The notes beneath the pieces were generated by a model. It worked only from the letters and a program-made list of their open reading frames with translations. It was not told where the DNA came from and searched no databases. A DNA stretch of 64,000 nucleotides from Sorghum bicolor (lineage: Eukaryota > Streptophyta > Magnoliopsida > Poales > Poaceae), in the NCBI RefSeq assembly GCF_000003195.3, contig NC_012878.2:5274462-5338461 (forward strand), read 5' to 3'. Both the position numbers and the translations under genes were made by a program. This document shows, in pieces, positions 37,001 through 46,958 of this stretch (within the stretch, counting starts at the first letter, position 1; each line of letters begins with the position of its first letter).

Positions 37001-40000
37001 TACATGGTACGGCAGGTCGGTAACTAGTTGTTTTTTGCCTGTCCCTGCATGTACTTGCACATTGCTACTAATTTCAGATCAAAGTGATTTAACAATCCAT
37101 ATTTGTTTGCTTCGTTCGTTTTTATTAATTTATTTAATGGCCTTGACAAAGTTGTTTGATTGTGATCAGGAACAATGCCCAAAGGTTCAAATATGAAATT
37201 CTGATTATCTGACAGCCAATGCCTTAATGCTCTTAAATCCTTATTCCTCTGTTTGGTTTTGTGATGGTTTTATCGAAAGCATTTTGTTCCCAGCTGTGGA
37301 TCCAGCTGTTAGTTGGAAGTATCTTTTCTGGATCTGTAACAGCAAAATTCTTTTTCTGGATCTGTAATAGCAAAATTCTGCTAGTATTACCTTACCTTAA
37401 GGGGAAATACTTCATGTATAACCCACTTGTATAACTCCAGTACAACCAAGGTGCGTTTGGCCCATTGAGTCTTAAGTAATACATCACTCAATTGATTTGA
37501 GCCCTTTGATCATCTGGATGTAGATGAGTTTTACAAATGAGTTCTATGTATAACAGTGCTCTTCTGTCAAGTAACCAGGTTCCACAGCACACCCCAGCAT
37601 AGCACAGGACCACAACCACAAACTAGCCCATAATATCATTCTCATCTTTATTTCTACAAGTCTGTAATTGTCTGGTGTATACTGGTCTGTAGCAATGCCA
37701 TGATCAATTATCACTTTACCTGCAGATGGGTTGAAGGATCTTCCTTCTCTTGAGCTGTCCAGCCTTCCTTTGCTTTTAAAGGTGTGAGATCATTGTTATT
37801 TTCCTATGGATTCATATAATCTTTTTCTTATTTTGTGCATGTTTTGGCAGGGAACTAGTGTTATTTAGTTGAAATAAACAATTCCCAAGAATTTTAGAGC
37901 AAGCTTCAAAAAACATTCCTAATGTCTTCATGATGCTGAATATCGATATATCGTTTGGGTTGCTAACTTGGTACGGTAGTTGGGTGACAAGGGCTTTATA
38001 TTTCACTTGAACATGGTCTAAAGCATGGGCTCCAAAACATGGTCCGCAAACTTTGGAAAATGGATGTCTACATATAATTTCACGAGTAATATATGGTTTA
38101 TATGCCTGAACCATCGTGTAATTATGAATCATAATACATTTTACATTATGTATTGATTGTTGAAATGTTGTGAACTAAATGCGCAGACTGTATTGGAGTG
38201 GGGAACGAAGGATGGGACGCGCGTTGCAGAGTTAATATCCCAAAATGTAAGTTATGAATTTATTTTTATGGTGGCATGGTGTTCCATTAAGAATGTTTAT
38301 GCTCCTGTGGATAACTGACACATCTCAAATGGCATATGGCAAAACATAGAAGAGAGTATTTTGATAGCAGATTGTGGTAAGTGTCATTATATGGCGTGCA
38401 ACATGGCTGTGTATATTGCACAAATATGAGGTTGGCCAGTAAATTTTGTAGTAAAATGACACTTCTTGTTTTAGAAGTGTGAATTACCAACTTATCAAGT
38501 GTTAGTCTTGTGTCCGTCGTGTAATAACCATGTAGAGGATGGTTTAATTATGATCTGAACTAATGTAATCCTGAAATTGTTTTGCATTGAAGGGCTGTTT
38601 TTCATGTTAAACTTCATAGCATGGAATTGTGGTCACTCTTTGTTTTGGGTGGAGGGAGTAGCAGTCTTCTATGGAGTACTTTACCTCTTTCTCAAATATA
38701 GGTACTAATTGTTATATTTTTTTTCACACCGGTAAACCGAATTTCATTACCATAGTAACGAAATTACAAAGGTACTAATTGTTATATGAGAATATGAAAT
38801 TACTTCAGCACATTGCAGCTTATCAGGACAAGTCACTGGATTGTTATACTCCCTCCATCCCAAATTATAAGCCATTCTAACATTCTTGGAGAGTCAAAGC
38901 GTCTCAAGTTTGACCAAATTTACATAATGAAATAATAGCATTTATGATACCAAATAAGTAGATTCTTCATTAATTATTTTCATAGTATTACCCATTTGAT
39001 GTCATAAATCTTTGTAATTTTATCTATAATTTTGGTCAAATTTGAGATGCTTTGGCTCTCCAAGAAAGTTAGAATGACTTATAATTTGGAATGGAGTGCT
39101 ATTGTATTTTGTTCTGGCCAGGTTTCCTTGAACAATTGATAATTGTTTGGATAATGGAACAAATAAATTGCATCCTCTGCATCAGCTGATGCACACAATG
39201 AAGCACCTTTGTTTATTACATCTCCACAGGCCAAGGCTGAAATTGCTTGAATATATTAGCCTCATTGTTTGAACTATTCACGATAGATAGCTTGAAGTTT
39301 GAAATTTAGATTAGTGATATATTTTTTTGTATGCATGCCTTGGTGTTTTTTGAACCTTTTTAATTTTTATATTTGTCATATGTAGCAGGATGATTTTTTC
39401 CCCAAGCTAGTGGACCTTTTCAGAATGTGCGAAGGTTCAAGAAACATGGATGATCTCCACATGATCTTCAGACTAGTCAAGGGAATCAGTATGTAAAAAC
39501 CTGTTAAACATGACCAAAGGTTATTTTAGAATGCAGCTCACATTATTTATTCTTTTGCAGTATCATTGAACAATCTTGCAATATTTCACAAGATTTTCTC
39601 TGATGATTTTATCCTTGACATAATTCGGGCCCTTGAGTGTAAGCACTGTACTACTCATTGTGCTCCACCTCAGCAGTTTTAAGAAATTTGTGCTGTGTCC
39701 ATTTTAATTGAAACTTTTACGCACATACCTATGAATTTGCATGCATTGTTCTTTATAATGCTCTCTTGTGTGAGCAGATGATCCAGAGGTTCCCAATGTG
39801 CAGAGTCATCGTGAATTCGTGCAGAATCAAGCCCTCAATGAGGTAATGGAGTTCTTATGCATATTAGCCCGAGCCTGATTGAGATATATTTCTTATTTGT
39901 GTGAACTTTTTTTTCACATAGGCCATACACATTGGAAATGTTTCTGTGGCCTCAAAGATTCGTCAAACATACATAATAGGTTATATAAAGGTCAGCCATA

Positions 40001-43000
40001 CCCCACTTTGCCCCTCCCTACTTGGAGTTTATTTATCTTCTAGCTATCTTTTGTGCTCAACCATTTCAAATTGGAATGCTTGGTACTGGCAGGATGCTAT
40101 ATTACTGAATGCACTGGATGGTCCTACCATGTCAAGCCTGAACTCAATTATTGAGGGGAACAAGCTTTTTGTTAGTGTTTCAACACTTCATGTTTTCACA
40201 TGCTTCAAATCAAAATTTTCTTTTGCCAATTCAATTATATAATCTGTCTGTAGGTTGTTTCTGTACTAAAGGACGATGCTTCTTTTATCCAAGATCTGAT
40301 TGCAAGGATAACATCTTCGAATACCTCTGCTGAATCAAAAAGCAAACTGGTGAGACTAGTATTGTGTTCTACTGCCTTTTCATTTTCCGTATTGAGACAT
40401 TACCTTCTTTACGAAAATCTTATGTTATATTTGTTAGACATAATAATTATTGATTTATCGTATTATGAATTAACAATGATTTTCTCAGAAGAAATATCTG
40501 TTCCATATTATGTTGCTGCAAAAGGGAAAAAAATTTCTTATTGCAAATTGTTAGCATGCATGATTGACTACTTGTCTTGTGGTGCTGTTACTTGTTAGTA
40601 CATGATGTGATTTTCTCGTTTGTTTCTTGACAGCTAGGATGAATTTTACATTGAACTTTTGCAATGTTAACTCCATGTGTACTACCAGGGGTGGAACTCA
40701 GTTGAGGCGAAACTGGGCTCCCGCCCCTGCTTGCCTGCAACAAAATTGTGAAGAGATAGTTAGCTCCCTAGCCTATCAGTTAATAAGCTTAACAGATAAA
40801 ACCTGTCACACCAGGACCTATTTTGTCATGATGCCTATCTGCTTCTTGTACTCAGTTCTCAGGTGTAACAGTCATACTAGCTGTTCATAGGTTCTGCACA
40901 AAATACAGGTTGCATGGAGTAGCCAGTGACATGTCACCAGTTGGCATGTCAAGTGCGGTGTTACAAAACTGAGTTGAGTCATACCTCAAATCAGTTCAAG
41001 TGCGGTGTTACATTTGGTGTATGAGTTACATAGACATTAAATGTAGTAATTCTGTACTACTGTGGATGCATATCGACCGTTGCCACTTTAGCCACTACAC
41101 AAATATTTTTTATAGGAATAATGAGTGAGAACCCTACTGAATATGTAGTAGAAACTGTACAGACCAAACTTTTGTAAAGATATGGGATGGAACCTTATAC
41201 TTATCTGAAATAAAACTAGCAGAGGAAGAGAAAGAAGGGTACAAATAGTCATTTTTGTATTGGTATGACCTCTCATTTGTCATGTGTTTGTGATCTTGTT
41301 TATTAATGGTCATGCTGTCTACATTGACAATATCCTGTTCTTTGAAGGTCCTGTTTTTGCGTGAGCTTTGCGTTCTCAGCAAAATTTTGGGGCCTCAGGG
41401 ACAATCACAGCTGTCTAGGTTAGTACTTACTCTTAAATTGAATGCAAGTTATGATTGTGATGGGCAATTTTGACGTGTTGACGTGATCAAATACTGAAGA
41501 GTTATTTCTAGGATCAGTAAACATCTATCTCAGCCATGAATGCAGGAGGCTCACTGTCTACTAGCCATTCCATTTTATGTTAGAAGTTTAATTAGGATAC
41601 TTTTTTTTCTCAAAAAAATAATTAGGATACTTCATATTGTATTCATAACCATAAACATGTCCTGACGTTCTGTAACTGGCTTTTATTTTCTTTTTTGTCT
41701 TTTTCTCTTCTAATATAAAATACGTCAAATCTCTTGCTGTTCTTAAAAAAACATACTGTATTCATGAGGGGAACTCATTTACCTCTTGCCAGTATTATTT
41801 CTCATGTTCTTTGATGCACCATTGAAAATGATTGGATCAGAATGCAGACAATTTTCCAATGACATGTCCTGACGTTCTGTAACTGGCTTTTATTTTCTTT
41901 TTTGTCTTTTTCTCTTCTAATATAAATTATGGCAAATCTCTTGCTGTTCTTAAAAAAAGCATACTGTATTCATTAGGGGAACTCATTTACCTCTTGTCAG
42001 TATTGTTTCTCATGTTCTTTGATGCACTATTGAAAAATGCAGGCAATTTTCCAATGACACAGCATTCAAGTACAATTTATTTTTATATCGATGGCCATCA
42101 AACTTTTTTGTATCACTTTAATCATATTTTTTGCTCTTTTGTCTAGGGATCTCATTGATGAAGGTGCCCTCAACATAATTTCTGATGTGTTACAGAGTCA
42201 GGATAAAGAACTCTTTTCAGCTGGGTAACCTATAGAGCAATCAATGGATTCTTTGCTATTTGTTTAAACCTATTCTTTTTTTCTCCCTCTGATTGCACTA
42301 CTTGTTTGGGAAATGCAGGGCAAACATACTTGTGTATTTTGTCAATCTGCATCCTAACTTAGTTAGAACATTTATTGCCAATCATGAAGAGAACTACCTA
42401 GAAGGCAATTCTCTTCTTGAGTTTCTGGTAAGTTTGCACTCTTTATTTTGAAGTAATTGTACAACATTCATATCTGCTTTTAGTCCAAGTAGCGAATTGT
42501 ATTTCTAGAACCATCTATTCCTATGTGTATTTCTTCTTGTTTTCTCGAACACTTCTTCTGTAGAGTTGTACTTTCTTTTAGGAGAATTGCACTGTATAGA
42601 TATTCTATCCTTTGGTCACTACGTTTTGCTGTCTGAGCTTTTGTTGGTCCCTGTTGAGCTTGAGCATGAATTGCTTGCCCCCTTCTCCTTTTGTCCTTCA
42701 ACTTTATGGGAATTCTTCTTCTATTGATGTTTGTTGTAGCCATTGCCAATAACTGCATGATTTGACAGTCCGCACTGTGATGTACATCTGCTTCAAATTA
42801 CGATAGACTCATGCAATGGTTTCTTTAATTGGTAGCCATGAATAGAACCTTATAAACTTTATGTTCCTTTTGTTATGTGCCTTGGTAGTTGAACTATCAA
42901 CTTAAGTAACCGATGGCTGAGTTTTTTTTTTTCTACTGCAGGCATTGCTTACTGTTCTCAAATAATGTTTAGTAGCATTGAGCATTTGTCATTCTGATTA

Positions 43001-45405
43001 AATTACATGGATATCTATCATCACTGCCTCATCTAGCAATATATATTTATGGTTTTCTCAAATTCAGGTTCAAGGGATGTTAATTGACTCTGCGGAGGAA
43101 ATGCTCTATCAGTCTTGTCTAGAGATACTGTTGGGTTCTTCCAATACAACTACACATCATGTAAGATGCATTATCAAATATGATTTACTTCTTCTGTCAC
43201 TTTGATGACCGGATAGTAAGTCTTTTTGGATTAAGAGTGTTAGGAACCTATAGGATAGTGAAACTAATTTTAGAATAGGAAAATAGTGTATTTGCCATAT
43301 TATTGCTAGTTTTCTATCCTTATTTTGATTTGATTTTGGATGCATATGAGTAGCTTTATGATAAATTCAAATATTGAAGTTTGGATTGCTGGTATTCAAT
43401 GAGATTGCATTGGTGTGAAGGTCTCCTTTTTCTTCTGTTGCAGCAAGATGTTGTTCTTAAGGTTTTCTTTGACAAGCATATTCAAAAATTGATTGACGTA
43501 ATAGCTTCGTCCTGCGCTCCAAAGAGCATTGCCAGATCAATGCCAGGTTCAGTGGGTGTTCGCACAATGGTTGAACTGCATTCTGCTAAGCCTGAAACAT
43601 TGTTGAAAATTTGTGAGCTTTTATCCTTCTGTGCACATCATCATACAAACAGGATGAAGTAATCCTCTATCCAAAAGCTTCTCTTTTTCCCTGTTTTCTC
43701 ATTCAGTTGTGCTATCGCTTTTCTGTGTTACCATTTTTTTTTGTTTCTTTGCTAAAACAAAGCTCTTGATGTTGCAGGATATTTTTTGCAACCAATGCAA
43801 TGGAGAAAGTTCTTACTTTAGCCCATCGGACAGAGAAGGTTTTGGTTGTGGCAGCTGTCCGATTCATTCGGACTATAATTGGCAAAAACGTAAGAAATTT
43901 ACTTTGTTCCATGAAGTGGGTCATGTTGCAGCATTGAAGGTTCATTTTGCATTATGACAGGAATAATCAAAATTCAAAATAAAAGACTTTGTTCTTCAGT
44001 TGCACTATTAAGCTGATTGGTCCTTGATCACATTTTTTGGGACCAGCAAGCATATTTTAATTGCCATGTTATTAAAATTTACCATTCCGTCTCAGGTTTG
44101 TTCTTGAGTTGACAAAATTGTCTGTGTTCTGTAGGATGACTTTCTTGTTGACCGTGTTATCAAGCTGAACTTGTTGAAGCCAGTTATTAAGGCATTTGAT
44201 GAAAATGGCGATAGAGACAACATGCTACAATCTGTGGTCCTTGAACTGTTGGAGTACATAAGAAAGGTATGTGCTGGAGCTGTTTGCTTATTTGCAAATC
44301 ACGATTCAGCATGCTATGTCATAATTGTTATTTGATGTTTTTTGTGTACAGCAAAATATTGAACCCCTTATTGAATATGTTGCTGAGTCTTTTTGGGGCC
44401 AACTTGTGAGGTTTGAACGATTGCAGAGTATTCAGGCCTTCAAACTTAGGTACCTCCTCATGTCAATAAAATCCGATGCTCCAGAAAAGGCAAGTAACTT
44501 ATTTGCTCCTTATTTTGCTTGTATGCATCAACAACTTTTGCCGAACAAAGGTAGTATACTAGTATGCTTGATAAATGAAACTCGAATATATCACATTGTC
44601 ATTATCAATCAACCTTATGAACATTTAGCTATTTGAAGGATAACTGTACTTCTGTACTTAGCTAAATGAAATCATTCATATTTAATTGTGGCTTAGGGTG
44701 CTATGTACTACTATAGAGTCAGGCAATGATCGGTTGGCCTGTGTTCTTGTTAGATTGTGGAGAGTGCAGAAATAAAGCAAAGTACTGGTGTGGCTGTCAT
44801 GAGAAAGAAAGCAGACGAAAGAGGTGCTGATAAGGAACAGGAAGGTTATTTTAGTAAGGACAGGTTTGTTTGTTTCATTTTCCTTGTCTGCTGCCTATTT
44901 TATGTTGGTGGGCCCAATGAAGTTTGGGATTCCATTGTTTACTTAACCAACATGAAATTCCTTTTCTTTTCCCTTTTAGTGACAGAGTAGATTCTTCTAC
45001 ACCAACAATGCATTCGCAGGAGCAATCTATCCCTGCAAGGTATCTCAATCTTCTGCAAGTGCATTGGATGGATGTCCAGTTCACTTTATATCTAACATTT
45101 ATTTGCTAGTTTTTGCTATTTAGATTGATGATAATTTGCCGAGTGTCGTTTTCACTGCACTATCTGTATTTTCTGAACTTTGTACCATACTCTGTATCTT
45201 GTATCTCACTGATATTTTGTTATTTCTTCTGGCATGAATCTGTTGGGCTTGCGGATTGTGATGTTGATGATAAATATTCGATCCACCTCCCAGAAAGCCT
45301 GTTAATGCTGATGAGGCCCAAGTGGTGGGGAACAATCCAGATGATGGCAGACATTCACCTCACAAAAAGCTAGCCTCGCCATCTAAGAAGCACGAAAAGT
45401 TCTGA
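34091..45405 (+). CDS. PP4R3: Serine/threonine protein phosphatase 4 regulatory subunit 3 (SMEK/PSY2 family)
   Basis: Targeting subunit of the PP4 phosphatase, acting in the nucleus in DNA-damage response, and in plants also linked to microRNA biogenesis (family knowledge). Twenty-four exons: 34091-34210, 35457-35537, 36486-36585, 36671-36755, 36841-36890, 37726-37781, 38187-38246, 39389-39488, 39561-39638, 39778-39842, 39922-39990, 40093-40170, 40254-40349, 41348-41418, 42147-42224, 42319-42427, 43068-43160, 43444-43658, 43778-43889, 44135-44266, 44352-44489, 44754-44863, 44980-45039, 45294-45405. Phases close to 755 aa (756 with the alternative CAG acceptor at exon 8). An EVH1/PH-like N-terminal domain (RVKVYSLTNDGQWDDQGTGH, about 41-135) is followed by the SMK-1/armadillo region (about 150-640). 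A short basic tail ends SPSKKHEKF. Exon 21 has a GC donor (AAAAG then GCAAGT). The tail is shorter than in some homologues. Confidence 0.94.
34454..34641. repeat. Two-copy 94 bp tandem duplication in PP4R3 intron 1
   Basis: Units 34454-34547 and 34548-34641 share CTGTTAA.G.TCGGGGCGGG, GTGGGTGCCTGGGTGGCGT and GGGTTGATGATTTCG with few differences. Intronic, no coding role seen. Confidence 0.85.
35210..35252. repeat. 15 bp poly-A insertion with 14 bp target duplication
   Basis: CAAATATTGCCAGT stands at 35210-35223 and 35239-35252, separated only by TGCGTT plus nine A. The pattern is that of a target-primed retroposon truncated almost to its tail. In PP4R3 intron 1. Confidence 0.8.
35643..35781. 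repeat. Short direct repeat in PP4R3 intron 2
   Basis: CTATTTTTAGCTTCCACTAT followed by CATGTGATGATGTGA occurs at 35643 and 35741, an offset of 98 bp. A local duplication with later divergence. Confidence 0.7.
38701..38787 (-). mobile_element. 53 bp retroposon fragment with 17 bp target duplication
   Basis: GGTACTAATTGTTATAT stands at 38701-38717 and 38771-38787. Between them are a T run (the poly-A tail read from the other strand) and CACACCGGTAAACCG..ACGAAATTACAAA. This is a severely 5'-truncated LINE or SINE insertion on the minus strand, in PP4R3 intron 7. Confidence 0.82.
38849..39099. mobile_element. Stowaway-like MITE, about 251 bp
   Basis: Starts CTCCCTCCATCCCAAATTAT after a TA, and ends ATAATTTGGAATGGAGTG before a TA. 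Internal arms CTTGGAGAGTCAAAGCGTCT and GATGCTTTGGCTCTCCAAG pair. Same subfamily as 7662-7911. Within PP4R3 intron 7. Confidence 0.85.
41589..41632. repeat. 16 bp T/A-rich insertion with 14 bp target duplication
   Basis: TAATTAGGATACTT stands at 41589-41602 and 41619-41632, with TTTTTTCTCAAAAAAA between. Similar in layout to the insertions at 35210 and 11191, but the insert is T-rich then A-rich. In PP4R3 intron 14. Confidence 0.75.
41656..42060. repeat. Two-copy tandem duplication of about 207 bp in PP4R3 intron 14
   Basis: CATGTCCTGACGTTCTGTAA begins both units (41656 and 41863). The units stay closely similar through GTTCTTAAAAAAA.CATACTG and TTTTCCAATGACA; the second unit lacks about ten bases near its end. 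Intronic. Confidence 0.88.
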
Positions 45406-45756
45406 AGGCAGTGGCGAAGGGGATGGAAACCGAGGCTCTTAGAATCAACAACATACCCCAGAAAGAGAGAAGAATTGGAAGTTGAGTATGAAGTATGAAC
45501 TCCTTTTTGTGCAGCATTATAGAAGGAAAGCTCATCCTTGTTCTATTGAATCAGCGTAGCAAGACTATAACAGGCCATATGGGCAAAAACTGCACGCCCC
45601 TGCTCGAAACTGTTTCCTCTGGGACCATTAGCTAGCTAAGCTGTTACTCTTGTAGAAGTGGAAGGACACAGGTTAGTTTGGCGTCAGTAGCATTGTAATC
45701 TCATAGAACTGTGATTTGTTGATTCGTCAATATTGTTTGGCTGGACTCTAATACAC

Positions 45757-45919
45757 CTTTTTTTTCGCGAACGTGCACTATAGCACGTATTTCATTAAGA
45801 GGAAGTAAAGAACACCGAATCCAAATCAAGAACAGACTGGGTAACCAAGGGTTGCCCAACAAGGCTGCAAGCCAAGAACGAAAAACCCGAAACAAAGAGA
45901 AAGCAGGAAATCCATTACG
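45757..45919 (-). mobile_element. 5'-truncated LINE 3' end, minus strand
   Basis: Begins with a T run followed by CGCGAACGTGCACTATAGCA and CGTATTTCATTAAGAGG. In reverse this is a 3' UTR ending in poly-A, a typical plant L1-type end. No polymerase domain remains. It abuts the plus-strand LINE end. Confidence 0.65.
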
Positions 45920-46247
45920 CCTCTGGAAGGAGCGCAACTCCCGTGTCTTCTCCGGTGTCTACTCATCGGTGCCTTTGGTCGCCAGGGAGGTCCTCCAGGA
46001 GGGAGACCGGTGGCTTCATGCCGGGTTTTCGGCTGTCGCGGTGTTCTTAGCCTCGATGGCTGCTTAGCCTTGGCCCTTGGGTGGTTTACCCGTAGTCGCA
46101 TTTGTTAGTTCAGTCATGTACTTAGTCCTTTAAGCTTGTCTGGGGTGCGCTGTGCGGGTCCAGGCATCTCGCCGTTGGACCTTCTTGCTTGTGTGTGTTC
46201 ACCTTGAAGTCTCTCTTACATGTGAAGTTGTGTTCTAGAAAAAAAAA
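45920..46247 (+). mobile_element. 5'-truncated LINE 3' end, plus strand
   Basis: Encodes LWKERNSRVFSGVYSSV and onward to a stop near 46066, matching the conserved W-K-E-R-N-x-R-V-F end of plant LINE ORF2. A roughly 170 bp 3' UTR and an A run at about 46238-46247 follow. No intact polymerase. Confidence 0.75.
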
Positions 46248-46958
46248 AGTCTGATGATTGACGGATGGCAATTTTCAGTGTTGTGTTATTCTATCTTTTG
46301 TGAGCAGGTTAAGGTCATATTTAGAAAACTAAAGTTTTCTCCAAATCTTGTAGGCCTTTTTTGGATGTTGTCGGATTCACCTCAATTTTCGGGTGGATTG
46401 AAGTTAAACTTGAACTAAATTCTACATCGATCACACCAGCACATGTGGATTGAGTTGAACCCGACCACATACGAACAGCGAACAGGCTGTAGGAATTGAA
46501 ATGTTCCATGGCGAAAATGCTGGAATTCCTTTAGGAACCAGTCTCAGGTTAGTCCTGTCACTTATCTAGCAGGCAGCAGATCAGCATACTAGCGACAGTG
46601 TTCGCTTCACAGCATACCGACCATAATTCAAGGGTAAGATAAGAGGGCCATACATGAATAAGCCTCCAACTCTGGTGGTCTGGCGGCATCACTGCCTCAC
46701 TGGAACTAGGCACCGATCGACACCATTACTTTGTTACTACATTGTTGCAAGCTACACTCACGACGACGACGATTATTCTCACCGACTGATCACCGCAATG
46801 CAAGTTCAAGAGAGCCGGCACGGCAAAGCTACATACACGACGAGAGATTATTTCTTACTGACTGGTCACCGCAATGCAAGTTCAAGAGGCGGCTCGCCGC
46901 GACGACCCTTAATTTGCCATGGAACGGGCAGCAGCAGAGCATGCGTTGATCAGATGAT

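Larger units (their letters stand above)
45406..46958. other. Intergenic region between PP4R3 and the H+-pyrophosphatase
   Basis: PP4R3 3' UTR, then two LINE 3' ends pointing away from each other (listed separately), then 46250-46958 with no recognised gene; its right part is the 3' flank of the proton pump. A short duplication (GCAATGCAAGTTCAAGAG) occurs at about 46796 and 46871. Confidence 0.55.

Noticed and set aside
45757..46247. Twin-primed (inverted) single LINE insertion
   Set aside because: Both halves end in their own poly-A tail pointing outward, so two separate insertions are simpler.
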